A stretch of 64,000 nt of DNA, taken from assembly GCF_029028005.1 (NCBI RefSeq), contig NZ_JAOTPO010000006.1:186001-250000 (forward strand), written 5' to 3'. A program made the position numbers and the translations under genes. A model generated the notes under the pieces. That model did not search any database, was not told the origin of the DNA, and worked only from the letters and a program-made list of their open reading frames with translations. This document shows, in pieces, positions 47,517 through 57,120 of the stretch. This stretch comes from Alkalihalobacterium chitinilyticum (GTDB lineage: Bacteria; Bacillota; Bacilli; Bacillales; Bacillaceae_F). Position 1 is the stretch's first letter. Each line of letters opens with the position of its first letter.

Positions 47517-48080
47517 TTGCAAATAAAAAAAAATTTACGTACTGTCGTAAAAAAAAAGTTAAAGGAAATGAGCGCAGTAGAACATAAAAACAAAAGTGAA
47601 AAAATAAAAGAACATTTAAACTTAACTACTTTATGGAAAGAAGCAAACACAATTGCAATTACTATTTCTAGAGGAACTGAAGTAGATACATATAAAATTA
47701 TAGAAAATGCTTGGAGAGAAGGAAAGAAAATAGTTGTCCCCAAGACATATCCAGAAAAAAATGAAATGGTATTTTTTCAAATTAACAGCTTTAATGAGCT
47801 GGAAAGTACTTATTTTCAACTAAAAGAACCTAAAGAAACGGTTTGTTTACCTAAGAGTTGCGAAGATATTGATTTAATCTTAGTACCTGGCGTAGCTTTT
47901 GATCGAAAAGGAAATAGACTTGGCTTTGGGGGCGGATATTACGACCGTTATTTAGCACATTATAAAGGTAAAACATGTGCACTTGCTTTTGAGGAACAGT
48001 TGGTAAGTGAAATCCCCGTAGAATCTTTTGATGTTCCCGTTCAAATGATTGTAACAGAAGACCAGGTGTATAAGTGTTGA
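47517..48080 (+). CDS. yqgN: 5-formyltetrahydrofolate cyclo-ligase
   Basis: This 187-residue ATP-dependent enzyme converts 5-formyl-THF to 5,10-methenyl-THF. The signature GFGGGYYDRYL lies near residues 139-149, and an N-terminal basic helix (KKNLRTVVKKKLKEM) is typical. TTG 47517 gives the usual length of 187; longer starts run into an unrelated hydrophobic sequence. Position after rpmG matches YqgN. Confidence 0.9.
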   Translation: MQIKKNLRTVVKKKLKEMSAVEHKNKSEKIKEHLNLTTLWKEANTIAITISRGTEVDTYKIIENAWREGKKIVVPKTYPEKNEMVFFQINSFNELESTYFQLKEPKETVCLPKSCEDIDLILVPGVAFDRKGNRLGFGGGYYDRYLAHYKGKTCALAFEEQLVSEIPVESFDVPVQMIVTEDQVYKC

Positions 48081-48143
48081 TTCTTTATCAATTAGGTGTA
48101 TTGTTAGTAGCAGACAAAGATCAAGTAAAGTTAGGTGAAAAAA

Positions 48144-49154
48144 ATGGATGTAAATGAACGTTATTCGAGGCAAATGTTATTTTCTCCAATTGGTGAGGAA
48201 GGGCAAAGAAAACTCTCTCAGAGTCGTGCGTTAATCGTGGGGATGGGTGCACTGGGCACCGTACTAGCCAATCATCTCGTTCGTGCAGGTGTGGGATTTG
48301 TACGAGTAATTGATAGAGATTATGTCGAAAAAAGTAATTTACAAAGGCAAATGCTATTTACTGAAAAGGATGTAGAAGAAGCCCTTCCCAAGGCAGTAGC
48401 AGCTGAACAAAAGTTAGCACTTATTAATTCTGATGTAAAAGTGGAAGGAATAGTTAGTGACGTTACATTGCATAATATAGAGGAGTTCATAGAGGGGATG
48501 GACATTGTGCTTGATGGCACTGATAATTTTCAAACCCGTTTTCTTCTAAATGATATTTGCTTTAAAAAAGGAATTCCTTTTGTTTATGGAGGAGCAGTGA
48601 GCTCAAGAGGTATGTCGGCCTTATTTGTACCAGGTGAGACCCCTTGTTTACGTTGCTTTATTAAAGAAGGAGAAACTGGCGGACAAACGTGTGATATGAT
48701 TGGGGTTATTTCTCCAGTCGTAGATATAGTAGCATCTTATCAAGTCGTTGAAGCGATGAAATATTTAGTTGGAGCAAAAGAACAGCGACGCAGTCTGATT
48801 ACTTTTGATGTTTGGCGAAATCATACATATGAACTTAAATTTACTTCACCGGAAAAAGATTGCCCAACATGCCAACAAAAAAAGTATCCGGCTTTAGAAG
48901 TGGGTAAAGATGAGGTGACATCACTTTGCGGGCGTGAAACAGTTCAATTTCATATGAGGAAAACATTTGACTTAAACGAATGGGAAGCACGTTTAAGTAA
49001 AGTAGCTGCTGTCCAAAAAACACCGTTCTTACTCAGGGCTCAGTTAAATGAAGGTGAAAAAATCGTCTTATTTACAGATGGACGTGCACTAATACAAGGA
49101 ACCGAAGATGTTGTTAAAGCAAAAGCCATTTATTCCAAATATATTGGGTTATAG
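48144..49154 (+). CDS. E1-like adenylyltransferase, ThiF/MoeB family
   Basis: This 336-residue enzyme adenylates the C-terminal Gly of a sulfur-carrier protein. It has a nucleotide fold VGMGALGTVLANHLVRAG (about residues 32-49), conserved RDY..KSNLQRQ, two CxxC zinc knuckles (CLRC and CPTC) and a Cys in GGQTCDMIG. A C-terminal extension of about 80 residues is common in Bacillus ThiF/MoeB. Whether it serves ThiS (encoded at 62.9 kb) or MoaD cannot be told from sequence alone. The start is ATG 48144, 6 bases after TAGGTG. Confidence 0.88.
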   Translation: MDVNERYSRQMLFSPIGEEGQRKLSQSRALIVGMGALGTVLANHLVRAGVGFVRVIDRDYVEKSNLQRQMLFTEKDVEEALPKAVAAEQKLALINSDVKVEGIVSDVTLHNIEEFIEGMDIVLDGTDNFQTRFLLNDICFKKGIPFVYGGAVSSRGMSALFVPGETPCLRCFIKEGETGGQTCDMIGVISPVVDIVASYQVVEAMKYLVGAKEQRRSLITFDVWRNHTYELKFTSPEKDCPTCQQKKYPALEVGKDEVTSLCGRETVQFHMRKTFDLNEWEARLSKVAAVQKTPFLLRAQLNEGEKIVLFTDGRALIQGTEDVVKAKAIYSKYIGL

Positions 49155-49207
49155 ACATAATGTAACAAAATTGCCATGTTGAGACCGTTTTCAGTCTTAA
49201 AAAAAAA

Positions 49208-49225
49208 TTGTGAAATAATGTACAA
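49208..49225. promoter_or_regulatory. Candidate Rex operator upstream of ldh
   Basis: TTGTGAAATAATGTACAA has a perfect left half-site (TTGTGAA) of the Rex consensus TTGTGAA-N4-TTCACAA and a right half matching 5 of 7. It overlaps a possible -10 region. Rex represses lactate dehydrogenase when NADH is low. Confidence 0.6.
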
Positions 49226-49243
49226 TCTAACTGATTAAAGTAA

Positions 49244-50221
<978 letters not shown>

Positions 50222-50277
50222 TAACCGAATAATTCAGACTTAAATTAGGCAAATTAGGAGCAAAGGAGGAGATCTAG

Positions 50278-50475
50278 TTGATATCTCGTTTATTTATGCT
50301 TGTAATTATCTATTTTGCCTATCGCTTTCGTTATCGTATTTTAAATGCTCTGCTTGGCCAAAGATGGATTAGAAGATCGGCTGTAAAATGGACAATGAAA
50401 ATTCCCGGCTTACGTCAAAAGTTCATGTCAGAAATGATGTTTGGTCCTAGAACGGGTAGCGTTAATAACCAATAA
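50278..50475 (+). CDS. Small basic membrane-associated protein, unknown
   Basis: This 65-residue protein has one N-terminal hydrophobic segment (LFMLVIIYFAYR), followed by an Arg-rich stretch (RFRYRILNALLGQRWIRRSAVK) and a GPRTGS tail. It starts at TTG 50278 with AGGAGGAG 5 bases before it. I do not recognise a family. It is probably real given the strong start signal and the terminator after it. Confidence 0.7.
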   Translation: MISRLFMLVIIYFAYRFRYRILNALLGQRWIRRSAVKWTMKIPGLRQKFMSEMMFGPRTGSVNNQ

Positions 50476-50487
50476 TGAATGATTTGG

Positions 50488-50512
50488 AGGCACTGTCAAT
50501 TGACAGTGCCTT
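50488..50512 (+). terminator. Hairpin after the small membrane protein gene
   Basis: AGGCACTGTCA pairs perfectly with TGACAGTGCCT across 2 bases, followed by TTCTTG. The T tract is weak. Confidence 0.7.
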
Positions 50513-50581
50513 CTTGCTACTTGGGCAAAAAGATGAAGGATGACCTAAGAATTGATATAATATGGTAAGGAGGGGGTTGCT

Positions 50582-51331
50582 ATGCGTTGGAGAACCATTT
50601 GTTTTGATTTAGATAATACGTTGTTCAGTCATGAAGATGCTTTTGAAAAGGCAATATGCTTTTGCTTCGAAACACTTCAAGAACAATGGCTTAACGACAA
50701 GAAAATCGAAAGCCCAGTCGATGTTGCCACTTGGTTTAAGACATTTAAGAAAAACTGTGATTTATACTGGAAGCAATTTGAAACCAAAAAAGTGACTGCA
50801 AAAACGTATAGGCGCTTACGGTATCGTGATACGATGAAAAAATTTGATCTACCATACTCTGACGAAGAAGCAGACCACTTTCATGCCCATTATTATGAAA
50901 TTGTTGACTCCTTTAGTAAACCATTTGATGGTTTAGTGGACTTAATGAATGAACTTACTGAAAAAAACATTAAAGTGGGAATTATCACGAACGGTCCAGC
51001 CGATACACAATATCGAAAAATAGAAAAAATTGGATTGTCGAGTCTTATTGATCGTGAACATATTTTTGTTTCTGAAGAACTTGGTGTAGCAAAGCCAAGC
51101 CGTGATATATTTGATTTAGCATTCAATACATTAGGTGAAACGAATGGTAAGCTATTTATAGGGGACTCTTGGGAACATGATATATGTGGCGCAATTGATG
51201 CAGGTTGGGATGCTATATATTTAAATACGAGAGGAAAACCAGCCAATACGAGCCACGAACCATATGCAACGTGCAGTGAATTAATGGAAGTGTTAGACCT
51301 TATAAAAAGTGATCAGTCGATGAAAGGGTGA
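50582..51331 (+). CDS. HAD superfamily hydrolase
   Basis: This 249-residue phosphatase has CFDLDNTLF (motif I, nucleophile Asp, about residues 7-15), ITNGP (motif II), a Lys in AKPSRDIF (motif III) and GDSWEHDICGA (motif IV). The helical cap lies between motifs I and II. It resembles the YjjG/PyrP-type nucleotidases, but the substrate is unproven. AGGAGGGGG precedes ATG 50582. The next gene, gluP, follows 4 bases later. Confidence 0.88.
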   Translation: MRWRTICFDLDNTLFSHEDAFEKAICFCFETLQEQWLNDKKIESPVDVATWFKTFKKNCDLYWKQFETKKVTAKTYRRLRYRDTMKKFDLPYSDEEADHFHAHYYEIVDSFSKPFDGLVDLMNELTEKNIKVGIITNGPADTQYRKIEKIGLSSLIDREHIFVSEELGVAKPSRDIFDLAFNTLGETNGKLFIGDSWEHDICGAIDAGWDAIYLNTRGKPANTSHEPYATCSELMEVLDLIKSDQSMKG

Positions 51332-51335
51332 GAAA

Positions 51336-52889
51336 ATGGATGTTTTACAGCATGATTTATTTTACTGGCAGCTAGTCAACCATCTTGTCACCCAAAGAGG
51401 CTATCGAGTGATTGAAATGAATCCAAATTTGAATGAAATATGGTTAGAAGAGGAAGTTCCTCAGTCACCTAAAATACTGCGAGTTGTTCGAAAAGATGTG
51501 AATTGGAGTAATCGATTAAAAGAAGATATGAACAACACGTTGGTGAAGTTCAATGGCCTGCGCAGACAACTTAGCTTTCGTAAAGTGACAGCAGAAAATA
51601 TATACGTGTCAACATATAGCCCGGTGGACTCATGGGAGCATTTAATAAATGATCCTTTAACGATTGCTCAAGATAAAACCGTAATGAACACATATTTGAT
51701 AGAAGCAGATGATGAGAATAAAGCTAGGGAACTAGAACGACTAAAAATAGATTTACATACCTCTCAAGATAAGGTTATGTCTAACGATTTTTATGCTCTC
51801 GAGGAAATGGAAGGACGAATTAAAACCTTAAGGAATGAAGTGTTACAAAAGGCCGAAGAGCGTTTGCAGGCTGAACAAGCGATTTTTAAATTTGGGAAAC
51901 CGTTTTTTACTTATCTCTTACTCATTTCAGTGGCTGTAATGTTTGTGCTGCTTGAGCTAAATGGCGGGAGTATGAGAATTTTGACATTAGTTGAATATGG
52001 GGCAAAATATAATCCACTCATTGAGGCAGGGGAATATTGGCGCCTTTTTACAGCAATGTTTTTACATATTGGTTTTCTTCATTTCTTTATGAACTCATTG
52101 GCTCTTTTTTATTTAGGCAGTGCAGTCGAGAGGATTTTTGGAAGTTGGCGTTTTTTATTTATCTATATCATTGCAGGCTTGTCTGGATCAATTGCTAGCT
52201 TCGCTTTCAATGATCAAGTAGCAGCGGGTGCATCCGGTGCGATCTTTGGTTGTTTTGGAGCTTTATTGCATTTTGGAATTAATCATCGTAAGTTATTTTT
52301 TCGAACGATGGGTATGAGTGTTATCGTTATTCTTATCATTAATCTATCGTTAGGATTTTTAGTTCCAATGATAGATAATGGTGCTCATATTGGTGGACTA
52401 GTTGGTGGCTTTTTAGCTTCTTTCGTGGTGCAACTGCCAAAACGACGTTTTAAAATTAAGCAATTGTTGTTTTTTGTTTTAGTAGCAGCTCTAGGATACG
52501 GATTATTTTTGTTCGGCATGATCAATGACCAAAAATCTGGAGCTCCAATCGTACACCTGCAACTTTCACAGGAATTACTAGAGGAAAACGAATATGAAAA
52601 GGCATACTCACTTTTATTAACGGTTAAAGAAAGGCAGTTAGACATCGCTGAACTCTACTTCTTGTTAGGATACACAGAGGTTCACCTTAATAAATATGAA
52701 GAAGCAGAGAAGAATTTTAAACGTACTGTTGAGATGCGTCCAGAATTTCATGAAGCCCATTATAACTTAGCGCTGATTTACGTACATTTCGAACAAGAAG
52801 ACAAAGCTCTTCAAGCCGTTCAGCAAGCGTTAGTTTATTCACCGACTGAAGAGCATTATGTTCAGTTGAGAGAAAAGTTAGAGCGGTAG
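51336..52889 (+). CDS. gluP: Rhomboid protease GluP (YqgP) with TPR repeats
   Basis: This 517-residue intramembrane serine protease has an N-terminal cytosolic domain (about residues 1-180), a rhomboid core of six or seven membrane segments, and two C-terminal tetratricopeptide repeats (from about residue 410). The catalytic Ser lies in AGASGAIFG (about 301) and the His in NGAHIGGLVGG (about 353). B. subtilis GluP cleaves membrane proteins such as MgtE. It probably forms an operon with the HAD gene. Confidence 0.94.
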   Translation: MDVLQHDLFYWQLVNHLVTQRGYRVIEMNPNLNEIWLEEEVPQSPKILRVVRKDVNWSNRLKEDMNNTLVKFNGLRRQLSFRKVTAENIYVSTYSPVDSWEHLINDPLTIAQDKTVMNTYLIEADDENKARELERLKIDLHTSQDKVMSNDFYALEEMEGRIKTLRNEVLQKAEERLQAEQAIFKFGKPFFTYLLLISVAVMFVLLELNGGSMRILTLVEYGAKYNPLIEAGEYWRLFTAMFLHIGFLHFFMNSLALFYLGSAVERIFGSWRFLFIYIIAGLSGSIASFAFNDQVAAGASGAIFGCFGALLHFGINHRKLFFRTMGMSVIVILIINLSLGFLVPMIDNGAHIGGLVGGFLASFVVQLPKRRFKIKQLLFFVLVAALGYGLFLFGMINDQKSGAPIVHLQLSQELLEENEYEKAYSLLLTVKERQLDIAELYFLLGYTEVHLNKYEEAEKNFKRTVEMRPEFHEAHYNLALIYVHFEQEDKALQAVQQALVYSPTEEHYVQLREKLER

Positions 52890-53750
52890 GATTTTTATAT
52901 GCTGAACTTTCTCTCCTTTTTCGGTTTGAAAAAGAATGATAAAATGGTCGTTATTGTTGGAGAGCAAAATGAGTGGTACGGTACTTCCTACAGGTTTTAT
53001 TCCTAAGTCATCTTCTTGAATTCCTGAAAAGTATTCTTTGTATATACTTTCCCAAATTTTATGAATGACAAGAGTAGTTTGCTCTTTATTTAAGTTTGGA
53101 AGAGGGTTTTCCTTATATTCACAAAGACTGGTTAATGGGAATCCTAAATAATTGTTTGCATTGATGTTGTATTCACTTAACATGTCTTTCCAAATATATG
53201 CGAGCTGTTGCTCAACAATATAATCGAGAATCCTCTTTCCTTCTTTTTCTTTGTCGTTAGTAGGAACTTTAAAAGATTGGATGGGAGCCAATGGTGAGTC
53301 GATCACGTACAGGTCATCACAACTAATGGTTAACCGACTTTTCGTTTCATCATTTGGATAATGAATTTCTGAATGATGAAAGGATATGGCTTGGAAGTGC
53401 CCGCTGTCCTCACCATTAATAGATTTTCTATTATCCATTTCTTGTTTGTTTTTATCCCACTTAGACATCACTTGAGTTAATCTGCCATCTTCAAATAAAA
53501 AAGAAATATCTTTTCTTAAATAGGCTTTTTGGTTTAACTGGGATGAAATACTCCAGTGAATTGTATACTCATCTTCATCTTCAATTGTTAAAAATTGAAG
53601 TGAAGTATCGGCATGAATATATTCTACTTTATGGTCAATTGGCTCAAATGTAAGGGTTTCTAGATAAGCTGGTTTCTTATCGAAGAAGATAAATAATAGA
53701 ATGGCAGTAATGAAAGTGAATGTCCCAATTAAAATCATTTTCTTAATCAT
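52878..53750 (-). CDS. Uncharacterised membrane-anchored protein
   Basis: This 290-residue protein has one N-terminal hydrophobic segment (LIGTFTFITAILLFIFF) and an extracytoplasmic body without cysteine lipobox. I recognise no domain. GGAGGT precedes the reverse-strand ATG. The gene converges on gluP and overlaps its last 12 bases, with no terminator between them. Confidence 0.7.
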   Translation of the reverse strand: MIKKMILIGTFTFITAILLFIFFDKKPAYLETLTFEPIDHKVEYIHADTSLQFLTIEDEDEYTIHWSISSQLNQKAYLRKDISFLFEDGRLTQVMSKWDKNKQEMDNRKSINGEDSGHFQAISFHHSEIHYPNDETKSRLTISCDDLYVIDSPLAPIQSFKVPTNDKEKEGKRILDYIVEQQLAYIWKDMLSEYNINANNYLGFPLTSLCEYKENPLPNLNKEQTTLVIHKIWESIYKEYFSGIQEDDLGIKPVGSTVPLILLSNNNDHFIILFQTEKGEKVQHIKILPL

Positions 53751-53844
53751 TTATGCTACCTCCAGTGGACAGCCTTTTATTCTGTAATTTTTATGTGACG
53801 AAATGAACGATTATGATATATAAAGATGAAATGGGGAATTTATT

Positions 53845-54891
53845 ATGGAAAAATTAAATATTAACAAGGTTGTAGATACTCTTGAATTACTCGTAAACAT
53901 TCCGAGTCCATCTGGTAATACAGAAAAAGTTATTGCTGCAGTTGAAGAGTGGTTAAAGCCATTAGGTGTTGAAATGAAAAAAAACCGGAAAGGCGGTCTT
54001 ATTGTCACGCTGCAAGGTGAAAATAATAAGGAGCACCGGATGTTAACAGCTCATGTTGATACATTAGGAGCAATGGTAAAAGACATAAAAAGTGATGGCC
54101 GTTTAAGTTTAACTATGATCGGTGGATTTCGCTGGAATGCGGTTGAAGGGGAATATTGTAAAATTGAAACGAGTGAAGGCAACGAATTTACCGGTACGAT
54201 TCTCATCCATCAGTCGTCTGTTCATGTTTATAAAAATGCAGGTGACGTTAAACGAGATGAAAAGAATATAGAAGTACGGATTGATGCACCCGTAACAACT
54301 GCAGAAGAAGTTCGCGAATTAGGAATAGAAGTAGGGGATTTTGTTTCATTTGATCCTAGATTTCAAGTGACTGATCATGGATTTGTAAAATCTCGACACC
54401 TTGATGATAAAGCGAGTGTTGCCATCCTGATGAACACGATTCGAAATATAATTGAAGAACAACGTCATTTACCTTATACGACCCATTTCTTAATTTCGAA
54501 TAATGAGGAAATTGGCTATGGCGGTAATTCAAATATACCAACGGAAACCGTGGAATATTTAGCAGTTGATATGGGTGCGATAGGTGATGGTCAAACAACA
54601 ACCGAGCACTGCGTGTCCATTTGTGCAAAAGATTCCAGCGGGCCCTATAACATTGGGCTTAGAAAAAAATTAGTACAAATTGCTAAGGATCATCAATTAA
54701 ACTATGCTGTTGACATTTATCCATTCTATGGTTCAGATGCTTCTGCTGCCATTCGCTCAGGGCACGATATTGTTCACGGCTTAGTCGGACCTGGGATTGA
54801 TGCCTCTCATGCACATGAACGTACACATGTTGATTCACTTGAAAACACATATAAATTAATTTATCACTACATCCTTTCACCAATGAATTAA
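53845..54891 (+). CDS. M42 family glutamyl aminopeptidase-type metallopeptidase
   Basis: This 348-residue cytosolic peptidase has a two-metal site from His in TAHVDTLGAM (about residue 65), Asp in HLDDKASVA (about 179), the EE pair in SNNEEIGYG (about 212-213), Asp in AVDMGAIGDG (about 235) and His in ASHAHERTH (about 316). Such enzymes form large tetrahedral aggregates and trim peptides. The start is ATG 53845 after GGGGAA. Confidence 0.92.
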   Translation: MEKLNINKVVDTLELLVNIPSPSGNTEKVIAAVEEWLKPLGVEMKKNRKGGLIVTLQGENNKEHRMLTAHVDTLGAMVKDIKSDGRLSLTMIGGFRWNAVEGEYCKIETSEGNEFTGTILIHQSSVHVYKNAGDVKRDEKNIEVRIDAPVTTAEEVRELGIEVGDFVSFDPRFQVTDHGFVKSRHLDDKASVAILMNTIRNIIEEQRHLPYTTHFLISNNEEIGYGGNSNIPTETVEYLAVDMGAIGDGQTTTEHCVSICAKDSSGPYNIGLRKKLVQIAKDHQLNYAVDIYPFYGSDASAAIRSGHDIVHGLVGPGIDASHAHERTHVDSLENTYKLIYHYILSPMN

Positions 54892-54931
54892 AAGTTTATA
54901 CGGTGAAAAATTTATACAGTGAAAAATTATT

Positions 54932-54981
54932 ATGGTGCCAGGCACCTTTAGACGACTAAAGGTGCCTGGCACCATTTTTTT
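54932..54981 (+). terminator. Palindrome-rich terminator (GGTGCCAGGCACC type)
   Basis: A perfect 19-bp stem (54932-54950 pairs with 54957-54975) is followed by T7. Each arm itself contains the near-palindrome GGTGCCAGGCACC or GGTGCCTGGCACC. Upstream, TTTATACGGTGAAAAA and TTTATACAGTGAAAAA (from 54896) form a short tandem repeat. Confidence 0.88.
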
Positions 54982-55042
54982 GTTTTTTGCATAAAATCAC
55001 CAGCTTTGCAAAAAATGTACTTGAAGTGGAGGCGATCTGATT

Positions 55043-56506
55043 TTGGCAAAAGATAATGTTTTACATCCAGTGTCCAAACAAATAGATGAAAATATTGAAT
55101 ATCTAAAAGAGGCTCTAGGTGTCGATAAAAGTTTTGATATCATACACCTTGATTTAGAATATGCAGAAGTCCGGATGGCGCTTTTTGTTGTGGATGGCTT
55201 TGCGAAAGATTTTTCTTTAACTCAGATTCAACGTGAACTAATAGCGCTAAAACCAGAAGAGCTACTAGAAAATCCTTTAAAGACATTAACACATACGAAA
55301 ATCCCTTATGTAGAGATTGATACAAATGAAGATTTAGACGCTATAGTAGATGACGTACTAGCTGGACAAGCAGCTTTGGTAGTAGATGGTTTGGATAAAA
55401 TCATATTAGTTGATACGAGAACCTACCCCGTCAGAGGACCTGAGGAACCTGATACAGAACAAGTTATTCGCGGAGCAAAAGATGGTTATGTTGAAACGCT
55501 AGTTGAAAATGCAGCTTTGACTCGAAGAAGAGTTCGTGACCGGACCTTAAGAATACAATATAAGCGAGTCGGACGCCGTTCCAAAACCGATCTATGTATT
55601 GCATACATAGAAGATATCGCTGACCCCGAAGTTGTAGATAAAATTAGTGAATCAATAGATTTAATAGATACAGATGGATTACCAATGGGGGATAAAACGA
55701 TTGAGGAATTTATTTTTGGACGACACTATAATCCCTATCCAATGGTACGTTATTCAGAACGCCCAGACGTAGTTGCATCCCATCTATTTGAAGGACATGT
55801 TGTCATTATGGTTGATGGCTCACCAAGTGTCATGATAACGCCTACAACGTTTTGGCATCACTTACAACATGCGGAAGAATATCGTCAGAAGCCAATCATT
55901 GGTATTGCCTTAAGAGGAGTACGTTTCGCAGCCGTATGGGCTTCTATCTTCTTATTGCCCCTTTGGTATCTATTTGCAACGAATCAGCATTTACTGCCTG
56001 AGATGCTTGCTTATATAGGGCCAAATGAGGAAGGTCAGGTCCCTATCTATGTTCAGTTTCTATTAGCGGAAGTTGGAATAGAGATGTTGAGGATGGCGGC
56101 CATTCATACACCGAGTGCACTTGCTACTGCGCTTGGTTTAGTCGCTGCCATCTTAATTGGTGAAGTTGCCATTGAAGTAGGATGGTTTTCACCAGAGGTC
56201 GTCTTATATTTAGCGGTTGCAGCAGTTGGTTCATTTGCGACACCAAGCTATGAATTAAGTCTTGCCAATCGTTTAATTAGAGTCTTTCTCTTAATTAGTA
56301 CAGCTATATTTGGTTTAGCTGGTTATTTAGTAGGTATCGTCTTCTTTATTCTTTTATTAGTCAATATGAGAGGATTCCAAACGCCTTACCTATGGCCGTT
56401 CTTACCATTTTCATTAAAAGGCTTTAAAGATGTTCTATTACGTTCTCCAATCCCGCTGAAAAATAGAAGACCAGCAGCTATACATCCTCTTGACCCCGAC
56501 CGTTAA
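55043..56506 (+). CDS. spoVAF: Spore germination protein, GerA A-subunit family (SpoVAF-like)
   Basis: This 487-residue protein has an N-terminal soluble half (about residues 1-290) and four to five C-terminal membrane segments. RTYPVRGPEEPDTEQVIRG and DGFVETLVxNxALTRRRxRD-type segments, GRHYNPYPMVRYSERPD and MVDGSPSVMITPTTFWH are hallmarks of GerA A-subunits. Its closest resemblance is to SpoVAF, which with FigP amplifies germination. It stands alone, without spoVA or gerB/C genes nearby. TTG 55043 start with GGAGGCGA upstream. Confidence 0.88.
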   Translation: MAKDNVLHPVSKQIDENIEYLKEALGVDKSFDIIHLDLEYAEVRMALFVVDGFAKDFSLTQIQRELIALKPEELLENPLKTLTHTKIPYVEIDTNEDLDAIVDDVLAGQAALVVDGLDKIILVDTRTYPVRGPEEPDTEQVIRGAKDGYVETLVENAALTRRRVRDRTLRIQYKRVGRRSKTDLCIAYIEDIADPEVVDKISESIDLIDTDGLPMGDKTIEEFIFGRHYNPYPMVRYSERPDVVASHLFEGHVVIMVDGSPSVMITPTTFWHHLQHAEEYRQKPIIGIALRGVRFAAVWASIFLLPLWYLFATNQHLLPEMLAYIGPNEEGQVPIYVQFLLAEVGIEMLRMAAIHTPSALATALGLVAAILIGEVAIEVGWFSPEVVLYLAVAAVGSFATPSYELSLANRLIRVFLLISTAIFGLAGYLVGIVFFILLLVNMRGFQTPYLWPFLPFSLKGFKDVLLRSPIPLKNRRPAAIHPLDPDR

Positions 56507-56538
56507 AAAGATTAGTGGCCGGTCGAAAATGATAAACA

Positions 56539-56579
56539 AAAAGAAGTAAGCTAAGCTCAAGCCTAGCTTACTTCTTTTT
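56539..56579. terminator. Bidirectional terminator between spoVAF-like gene and yueI
   Basis: AAAAGAAGTAAGCTA pairs with TAGCTTACTTCTTTT with a short loop, A tract before and T tract after. Confidence 0.85.
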
Positions 56580-56619
56580 GTCATTCTGATGAGCAGCGAA
56601 TCGCTGTTATATGAGCACC

Positions 56620-57018
56620 TTACTTTTCCAAATTGAAATCCATTTCATAGAATTCATCTTTAATAAAAATTTCTGGTTTACTAATCGCCTGAAATTCGGT
56701 CGCAATGACAAGTCCAATCGGTGTAGTTTGATTAGCATTCACAACTGTAAATGGTACGTGATGTTTGTTCGCTTCTTTTACATAATTGGAGTACAGCCCA
56801 TAAGATAGATTTCCGTTGATATACAGGTGAATGTTTTGTTCGTATTGCAATATTCTTACTGCTTCGTTATACATGCCTTGATGAATAACTTGTTTCTTCG
56901 TTAGAGCAAGGTGAATTCGTTCCACAATAGTTGTAAGAAAGATATTTCGTTCTTCAGGTTTAATTTCTGGATTCCCGTAAAGTCCTCGGTTAATAATGTC
57001 TTTTAGTTTGTCTTCCAT
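56620..57018 (-). CDS. yueI: YueI family protein (DUF1694)
   Basis: This 132-residue soluble protein has the DUF1694 features: GLYGNPEIKPEERNIFL (about residues 12-28) and a Rossmann-like end TPIGLVIATEFQAI. It is related to L7Ae-like folds. Function is unknown. Confidence 0.88.
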   Translation of the reverse strand: MEDKLKDIINRGLYGNPEIKPEERNIFLTTIVERIHLALTKKQVIHQGMYNEAVRILQYEQNIHLYINGNLSYGLYSNYVKEANKHHVPFTVVNANQTTPIGLVIATEFQAISKPEIFIKDEFYEMDFNLEK

Positions 57019-57120
57019 GATGTCTTGGACTCCTTTGTCTCTTTATTGTCTTATTCACCTAATTCATACATATAGATGATAATAGCAGCTTGTTTCACTT
57101 TTAAGAAGGAGGATAAAATT

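Noticed and set aside
48144-49154. Naming the E1-like gene outright as thiF or moeB
   Set aside because: Both enzymes share these motifs, and there is no adjacent carrier protein gene to decide between them.
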